Below, piece after piece: positions 57,432 through 64,000 of a stretch of DNA of 64,000 nt. The notes beneath the pieces were generated by a model. The model worked only from the letters and a program-made list of their open reading frames with translations. It had not been told where the DNA came from and made no database searches. Source of the DNA: Blasia pusilla (Eukaryota > Marchantiophyta > Marchantiopsida > Blasiales); contig CM114274.1 in NCBI GenBank assembly GCA_050084515.1, positions 15,748,001 through 15,812,000 of the forward strand, given 5' to 3'. The translations under genes were made by a program, and so were the position numbers. Numbering within the stretch: the first letter of the stretch is position 1; every line of letters starts with the position of its first letter.

Positions 57432-58284
57432 TCAAAGCTCTTCACTCGAGTCCCACATCAGTACTTCTCCTCCACAGACTGATGCACTACCATAACACTC
57501 CTCTCCGTCGAAGTGTACGTTAGGCGTGCATATGTCCCCTTCATGGACATGCCCCTCAATCAAATCACTTGTCGAAGTGATAGTGCTATTGGATGGTGTT
57601 ACAATTGCCATCTCTCTTGGCCTTTTCTTGATCACTCCACTCGTGAATTGAATGGGTAACGAGCTAAGTCGCCCATCACCTAATTGCCATGCTAGTCTAT
57701 GGGATGTTGACTCCTCCCAGTAATTAATGGAAAACCCCATCCGGTATAACAATACTCCTCCAACCAAGACATTGTATGACTCGACATTGGTCACTATTGC
57801 CTTCGCTGGCACCATAGACTCATTTGATGGATGTCCTAGTCGAATCCTCACCACGACCTCATGTCGGGTCATAAACTACATTGTACTCGCTCCACCGAAG
57901 GATGTATGTATCTTGAATGGACAACCCTCTACATCAGCCCTCATCAGACCCAATCTTATAAATAACGCCTTCCCCAATGTCAAGGGTTGCGCACCTAAAT
58001 CCAACAAGATGCGTCGCGGACAAAACACTCTACCTCATGGACTCACCAAATGGAAAAACTCTCCTTGGTTATCCATCCAAACAACACCTAGAAAAACCAT
58101 GGCACGCTCTATTGCGGGTCTAGCGGGCATCTCCGCCATCCTAGCAGCCACAACTTGCCATGAATTTGAGATGGACAGTCCGAGCATAGTCTCCAAGGGT
58201 AGATCCACCACCTCCTCTGTCACCCCCTTTGAACGTGAGGCAGTAACACCAACTCCACGGTCACATAGCATAGTGGCCAACTAG
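57432..58284 (-). pseudogene. Protease region of Gypsy copy 2
   Basis: Two minus frames (58035-58280 and 57432-57872) align to the copy 1 protease region: EEVVDLPLE, RPAIERAM, a decayed DLGAQPL site, ESYNVLVGG, HRLAWQLGDGRLSSLPIQF. The active-site Ser/Gly context is changed (DLGA). Stops separate the parts. Confidence 0.65.
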
Positions 58285-58500
58285 AAAACCTTGGCGGACG
58301 TACCTCCCAACGTTGTAACATCGGAAATTAGAAACCAGGGAGCGCGATACATGGTAATGGCTGCCCTGAACAACTTACTCGACACGAGCTTCCCTTGAGC
58401 ATCACCAATAGGAGTCTTTGCACTCACTTCTCCCATCACCCTCTTTGCCTAAACACCAACAACATCTACTCTTGAGGAACTCTGATCATGACCCAATCGA

Positions 58501-58785
58501 TGGGGTCCTCATTGCCACGGATATTGTAAGAGATTGAAGAAGGTTGGTCTATTTCATGGCCTCCCCTCTCTACGGATCCAACAGTGCAATTGCTCCACGA
58601 GTAGCAATAGCGGTTGCCTCCATCTATGCAGCCGCGCACATCCAACTAGGATCCTCTATGTTTTTATTCTGCTCCATATAACGTAGATGCCACTAATCTG
58701 GCATCAGGTATCCTCATCCATAGCAACAATCTACTAGTGCAACTGCTCTATTTGAGCAGCCATCCCAACCTCATGCCAGCGGACT
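58501..58785. other. Junction DNA between copy 2 and the + strand LTR
   Basis: Probably the decayed gag end of copy 2 on minus (Gly/Asn-poor, many short frames). No clear motif. Confidence 0.3.
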
Positions 58786-59205
58786 ATCTTGAGTGTAACT
58801 ATGTCCCGAGGTTGAGGATGAGGTTGAGGATAGGTCCATTGTGTTAGGAACGTCGTTTTTGACAACTTTCCTGTTGAGACCTTTCACAACCGGATGACTT
58901 GTTGATCAGGTCATCTGCCCTTGGTAACCTGTACGTGCAGGTTACTATGAGGAAAGTTTTTTTTTAGGGGGAGAGCCGTTTGGCTCTTCCCAACCCTATA
59001 TAAGGGAGGAAGATGGCTTTCCCAAGCCATCTTTCTCATGGTGGGCCGTTGGAGCACCTCTCTTGTTGTGTGTGAGATAGGACCAGGGTGCTAGCGTCTG
59101 GATTTCCTGAGAGCACAGGATGGACAAGGCTTGATATGCCAATATACATTGAGGAGTGGAGTTTTAGGCCGGGTGTGCCGTTTTAATACTCTTTATTTTT
59201 ACATG
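58786..59205 (+). mobile_element. LTR of the Gypsy family with preceding polypurine tract
   Basis: From 58786 it matches the last internal part of copy 1 (CTTGAGTGTAACT, then a GAGGTTGAGGATGAGGTTGAGG purine tract). The LTR starts at 58840 with TGTGTTAGGAACGTCG. The promoter-like CCCTATATAAGGG is at about 58999, followed by GGCTTTCCCAAGCCATC. Right of 59205 the LTR is lost. It is therefore a 3' LTR by context. Confidence 0.6.
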
Positions 59206-60839
59206 AGAAAGATGGAGGGGGGCTAGTGGGAATTATTTGTTTGCAGGTAGGCAAGCGAGTTGCCTCGGTGGGGAGCCCACGGATACGCTGGTTGGCATTC
59301 TTTGTCATTTTTTTCATTCAAAAAGTTGTGCACGAAAGCGCTATCTTTTTTTCTTCTTAGATCTTGCTGGTGCGGGTGAGGAGGGACAGCAACAGAGTGG
59401 GGGTCGGGCAAGAGTGCTTGGGTGGAGCTGTTAGAGCGTCAAGAGAACGGTGCACAACGGGAGTGTAGAGAAAGAAGCATGGTTGCACCAAAGAGTCCTT
59501 CCTTAGGACGAACATGGATGGACATGTCCACAGACATAGGTTCCAAGAGGTGGGACCCACACTTTTAGGCCATGATGGAAGGCAAGGCAAGGATGAGAGG
59601 AGCAATGAGGGAGGAGGGAGTGGAGGTGGAAGGAGGAAGAAATAGAGGAGTATGGAACACGGAGGCAAGTAAGGGGAATGAGAAAGAAGGGAAAGGTGGG
59701 CCCCATACGGACAAGTTTTTCCATAGGACGGACATAATTCCATGGACATGGACATGTCCACGAATACAGACTTTGTCCACATGCAACCTTGGAAAGAAGC
59801 ACGCCGAGAGCTTGTAGCTTCCGGGGGGCTAGGGTTGCAAAGGCATCTAGGACTAGGCGACGGCGAGCCGGAGCCGGGGTGGTGAGCCGCGACCCTTCCC
59901 TTGCTTTCCACGTACCCCCTTCCCCCCCCCCGTGGTTGGGAGCGCCATAGTCGGTGCCTTCCCAACGTGGTCGGTAGGAGTGGACATGGTACGGGACAGA
60001 CGTGGTCGATAGGAGCAGATGTGGTAGGGGCAGGGCGGCGGATGTACTAGGGGCCAAGGTGGACGTAGTAGGACAACATGGTAGAGGCATGGGCGACGTG
60101 GTATATGGGCAACCATGATTGGGGTCGGACGGGGTTGAGTTGAGTTACGTAGTGGGAGAACATTGGTGAGACGTGGTGTTTCGCGAGCATGGTGGGATTC
60201 GCGACGAGAGTTTGGCAGTTATTATGAGTCGATTGGGGTCGACTCATTAGTTCTTCACCGACTGGGATTTGCATTGGTTGTGATGGAGACACACGTGTCG
60301 ATGCTGACAAGTAGTCTGCATCCATTGATGGGAGGTTTGATGTGTGTCGAGGAGAGTGTCATGTTGCGGAGGTTTCCGTACCACATGGAGGAGTGAGTGT
60401 TGACGGTGCCGTAGGTTGGAGGGCATGATCAGGTTACCCATTCAAGTTCCTTTTCCCACATTTATCTTATGTGATTGAGAGTGCTGGGTATCGGGTAGTT
60501 GTTGGGGCTAGATGGGTGTAGCAATGGCGACAAGTGTAGTCTCCATGCATATGTAGCATGTCTATAGATATACGGCGGTTGTCGAGTAGGGGTCACTTGT
60601 TTGACTCAAGAATGTCGGTAGTTTTGGTGAGTTAGTTGGGAGGCTCATTGTGAGCCCAAGTGTTGAGTGTGCGTGAGGTCGGGTGTGTTGTCACGGGATT
60701 ACCATTAGTGTAGGTGTGCTAGTGAGGAGTGTGGGAGACTCTTGGTGAGTCTGAGTGCTTGAGCGGGTGAGACAGGGTTGTCATCACGACGTTCTTCCCA
60801 GGTTCAAAAGAACATGGTAGTGCAAGCAGTAGTAGTGGT
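59206..60839 (+). other. GC-rich stretch and possible retroelement leader
   Basis: Long minus frames at 59357-60090 have high Pro/Ser content from GGA-rich + strand sequence and show no domain. ATGGACATGTCCA words recur (59535, 59750). 60450-60840 may be the untranslated leader of the gag that follows. Confidence 0.3.
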
Positions 60840-61740
60840 GTGACACGGAGTGGAGTGAGATACCAAGGGATTACGAGTGAGGAGCTACCTCGACTTCCAT
60901 CCGTGGCTCGATCGTCATCACTGGACAGCGGATCTGGTGACGAGATCGCAGATGGAGATAGTGTGACTTGGCAGGAGATGGACGACATGGGCCACTGGGG
61001 CATGCGTCATTTCTTGGGTGGAGTGGGTACCATTGACTTAGATGACTTCATCTAGGAGTTTGACACGTGGTACAATTTCCAGAAGATACGGACCCCGACA
61101 CGGTTCAACCCTTTCATGGCAAGGAAGGGGTTGCTCCAGCACTTGGAGGGTCCTCCGATGGATGATTACATGGAGTTTTGATCACTGTATTTAGTAGAAA
61201 TCAATGCTTGGAGGATGTATTGGGCTCTAGGAGATGTGCTCACTAGTGATCACGAGGCATATGATGGGATCATGAGAGGAGAGAGATCCACACCATTAGC
61301 CTGGAGACCAGATGGAGGGGAGGGCAGTGAGACAGGCAATGTGGCAGAGACCTCAAGTAGTAGAGGGCCACCTAGCTTCAGTCCCACAGTGGAGTTCTTC
61401 TCACAGTTGGGGAAGAGCTACCAAGGTGTACACACTGACAAGCTGAAGAGTCTACAGGATTTTCAGCGACGATTGGATGAGAGTCTGAGAGAGGCATTCA
61501 CGCGCATGAAGAGGTTGATCATTGCTACTTAATTATGGAGTGACTGAGGCGCAATCAGTCCAATATTGGTACGGGGTTCTAGACCAAGAACTATTGAGGA
61601 AAGTCCGAGATGCGGTGTTGATTCATACAGCGAAGCCCACATTGAAGGTGGTCTTCGAGTTGTCTGAGCGTATTGAGCTCAACATGAGTGAGGAGCAGGT
61701 AGTGACCGCTGGATTTTCTCAAGAGTCGATGGGTCCATGA
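60840..61740 (+). pseudogene. Gypsy gag fragment
   Basis: The decayed frames 60840-61055, 61215-61532 and 61522-61740 on + read as a retrotransposon gag: FDTWYNFQKI, LQDFQRRLDESLREAFTRMK, GVTEAQSVQYWYGVLDQELL, ending after QESMGP. Stops fall at 61053, after 61180 (MEF then TGA) and 61530, and there is a frame change at 61520. It ends against the minus-strand copy 3 at about 61790. It probably belongs to the same family as copies 1-3, but this is inferred from location. Confidence 0.6.
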
Positions 61741-61789
61741 GGGATGGTGATCCCACATGTACCACCTCGTTCAGCACTCGATTGGCCTT

Positions 61790-62113
61790 GACATGGCCAA
61801 CCAAAAATGACCAAATCTATGGCCCCTACCCGCTCCAAGTCCTACGCCCCCAACAATGAAATGTCCCTCGGTAGAGAACTCTGGTATCCTTGGACAGCGG
61901 ACGTAGACAACAAGTCGGGAAAACGGAGGCATAACTAATCCACATGGTGAAGTGAAGCGCGCCTTGCAACATCATCAATCTCCACATACAAGTACTATTG
62001 TATGCGTACTCCGACGGTAAAACAACAGCTAACCTAGTGTTGATCCCTCCAAAGAGATCCAACACCCGAATATCCTCCCCTGGGATGCACCACACAATCG
62101 GGGTGGTGTCCAA
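61790..62113 (-). pseudogene. Methyltransferase-like domain of Gypsy copy 3 (N-terminal part)
   Basis: On minus it begins DTTPIVWCIPGEDIRVLDLFGG (motif I at about 62065-62045; given here in part), as in copy 1. A degraded part follows, then GAIDLVIFGWPCQGQS (about 61835-61790), motif IV with the catalytic Cys. The frame changes between the two. The rest of the domain is missing. Confidence 0.65.
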
Positions 62114-62194
62114 AGGGATCAGAGTAGCACTCCTTGCTACCTTGGGTTCCTATGACCCGTCACACTCTGGTCCAAATATCTTGCCCCACACGGT

Positions 62195-62922
62195 CTACAT
62201 ATGCTCACTGGCTAAGTGTCGAAGCTCCTCAATCGAGCCCCAAAGTGGCACTTCTCCTCCATGGACTAATGCGGCTACCATGACACTCCTCTCCATTGAA
62301 ATGTTAGGAATGGGAGTGTCCTCTGCATGGATGTTTCCCTCAATCAAATCACTAGGCCAAGTGATGGCGTTGCTAAATGCTGCTAAGGTCCCCATCTCTC
62401 TTGGCGAGTGCTCGATCACTGCACTTGTGAATCGAACATGTAATGAGCTAAGGCGCCCATTACCTGATTGCCATCTTGGTCTATAGAATGCTGACTCCTC
62501 CCGGTAATCCAGGGAAAACCCCATTGGGTACACACTGCTCCACCAACCAAGACGTCGTAGGACTCTGCATCAATCACTATCGCCTTGGCTCGCACCACGA
62601 ACTCATATGTAGGATGTCTCGGGAAAATCCTCACCACAATCTCCTGTTGGGTGATATATTGTGTGGTACTCACTCCACCCAAGGATGTCTGTATCCGGAA
62701 TGGACAACGCTCCACATCGGCCCTCGTCAGGCCCAAACCTCTGAATGCCGCTTTCCCCAACATCAAGGGTCGTGCTCTTGAATCCAACACGACGCGCTGC
62801 GGACTAAAAGCTCTACCTCTTGGACTCACCAAGTAGAAGACCTCTCCCCGATTATCCAGAAAAACAATACCATGAGAAGCCATGGCAAGCTCTATCGTGG
62901 GTCTAGCGGGCATCTCCGCCAT
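62195..62922 (-). pseudogene. Protease region of Gypsy copy 3
   Basis: Aligns to copies 1 and 2: VFYLVSPRGR, LDSRARPLMLGKA (the catalytic DSG is changed to DSR), PFRIQTSLGG, ESYDVLVGGA, then a frame change into RWQSGNGRLSSLHVRF. The protease is inactive by sequence. Confidence 0.7.
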
Positions 62923-63634
62923 CCTACCATGAATCTGACGTGGACTGCCCGAGCATCAGATCCAAGGGTAGGTCCATCACCTCCTCTGCAATCACCTCTG
63001 AACGTGATGCAAGAACTCCAACTCCATGCTCACATAACACAGCGGCCAGCCAGAAAAACCTTGACAAGCATACCTCCCAACGTCATAACAACGAAAACAT
63101 AAAATAAAGGAGCGCGGTACACAATAGTGGCCGCCCCCAACAACGTGCTCGACACATGCTCCTCTTGAGCATCAGCAATATGAGTTGTCACACTCGCTTC
63201 TCCCATTGCCCTTCGTGCCTGCACACCAACAACATCACCAACTCTCCGAGAACTCTAATGAGGACCCATCAATGGGGTACTCATCGCCTCATACAACATG
63301 AAGGACTGAGGAAGCATGGTTTGTTTCCTGGCTTCCCCTCGTTGTCGATCCAACTCTGCGGCTGATCCCCACGTAATAATTGCGGCGCCTCTATTTGGGC
63401 AACCCCGCACGTCCAACCAGGATCCTCCATATCTCTAGCAGATCCATAAGATGGCGATGCCAAGGATCCGGCATTGGGTAACCTCAATGACATAGCGGCA
63501 ATCTACTGCTATAGCTATTGTATCTAAGCAGCCATCCCAACCTCACGCCCAGCGTCTCCCTCGACGCGTCTAGGAGGTGGGACTCTACCTCCTCCATGGG
63601 CAAATCCACCACCCCCTTGGGCGAATCCAACTCC

Positions 63635-63925
63635 TCATCCCCCAACGGGACCACATGGTGTACGACCTCTAGGCCCACCCGGATGGGCAACTCGCTCTGG
63701 TGCCCTCTCTAGCCCTTGGTTCAAACGTAACTCAGGGTGCAAGTTGAAACACATGGCACATGTGTGACCGTACCTCTGACAATAGTCACATTGATAACCT
63801 CTTGGTGCAACACCATCTCCTCCTCCATGTTGAGGCACACGACCATGATCCTAACAAGTGCAATTGTGCTAATGATGGGCTCCACCACATGACCAACAAG
63901 TAATCGTAGGCGGCTGCTGCCGAGC
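63635..63925 (-). pseudogene. Gag zinc-knuckle region of Gypsy copy 3
   Basis: On minus: a first knuckle CWSCGGAHH.HNC with a stop inside (near 63900-63860), then CDYCQRYGHTCAMC (near 63790-63748), an exact CX2CX4HX4C. Nucleocapsid domains of retroelements bind RNA through this motif. After it come Pro/Arg/Gly-rich residues, then a frame at 63484-63690. Confidence 0.7.
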
Positions 63926-64000
63926 CGTATATGAAGGCGCAGGTCTCTGTGGCACGGCCTCCAGGTATCCTCCCTGAGCTCGTGGTACCACAGACCTATC

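Larger units (their letters stand above)
55435..58500 (-). mobile_element. Methyltransferase-carrying Gypsy element (copy 2), split by a solo LTR
   Basis: On minus from right to left: protease region (58284 to about 57432; DLGA instead of DSGA), an inserted solo LTR (56394-57418), and the methyltransferase region (about 56388-55560). A short LTR end follows (55435-55510, TGTCGTGTGCATACACATC on +). RT, RNase H and integrase are deleted. It shows the same protein blocks as copy 1, with stops and frameshifts. Confidence 0.75.
61790..64000 (-). mobile_element. Methyltransferase-carrying Gypsy element (copy 3), runs past the window
   Basis: On minus from right to left: two gag zinc knuckles (about 63905-63755), a variable region, the protease region (62922 to 62195), and the start of the methyltransferase domain (62113 to 61790). 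It is cut off directly after motif IV (WPCQGQS) by the + strand gag fragment. RT and integrase are absent. Confidence 0.75.

Noticed and set aside
59357-60090. Two long minus frames rich in Pro/Ser/Leu
   Set aside because: They arise from GGA-rich + strand low complexity. No domain or splice support.

Overview
This window looks like nuclear DNA of a land plant. I see four intron-containing protein-coding genes with GT/AG splice sites and consistent reading phase: a nuclear-envelope-associated NEAP-like coiled-coil protein, the plastid protein VIPP1, a probably organelle-targeted RNase Z, and the exocyst subunit EXO84. Between them lies AT-rich intergenic DNA full of decayed retrotransposons and small Helitrons. 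Introns are mostly about 100-600 bp. The RNase Z is of the bacterial/ELAC1 type, not the short type I know from Arabidopsis, so a non-seed plant (bryophyte, lycophyte or fern) is my best guess. That assignment is inference. No bacterial, viral-genome, CRISPR, rRNA or convincing tRNA features are present.

Layout. 1-1.7 kb: flank with a 66-bp hairpin. 1.7-4.3 kb (+): NEAP-like gene, five recognised exons. 4.3-11.3 kb: repeats, including an LTR fragment and two small Helitrons. 11.3-14.3 kb (-): VIPP1, eight exons. 15-15.4 kb: a third small Helitron. 18.0-26.7 kb (-): RNase Z, twelve exons, with two truncated LINEs inside its 3.8-kb first intron and a 19-residue tandem-repeat tail at the C-terminus. 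27-34 kb: AT-rich DNA with a very old LINE and LTR copies. 35.3-40.0 kb (+): EXO84, seven exons. 40-46.7 kb: no supported gene. 46.7-64 kb: a nest of Ty3/Gypsy-type elements.

The most interesting system is this Gypsy family. Between the aspartic protease and the reverse transcriptase, in the same reading frame, it carries a C5-cytosine DNA methyltransferase-like domain with motif I (DLFGG), motif IV (PCQ), motif VI (ENVP), a motif VIII-like block and a C-terminal motif IX/X-like block. Three independent copies keep motif I and the motif IV PCQ: copy 1 on + at 46.7-52.1 kb, copy 2 on - at 55.4-58.5 kb, and copy 3 on - from 61.8 kb past the window end. The methyltransferase is therefore a stable part of the element family and not a chance insertion. 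All copies here are broken by stops, frameshifts or deletions. Copy 2 is interrupted by a solo LTR with an exact 5-bp target duplication. A separate + strand LTR and gag fragment of a related element runs head-on into copy 3.

The four cellular genes are unrelated in function and do not form a cluster. The strongest secondary findings are the repeat tail of the RNase Z, the changed N- and C-termini of the VIPP1 gene, several perfect short-loop palindromes inside transposons, and 200-300-bp Helitrons with canonical A|TC...CTAG|T ends.
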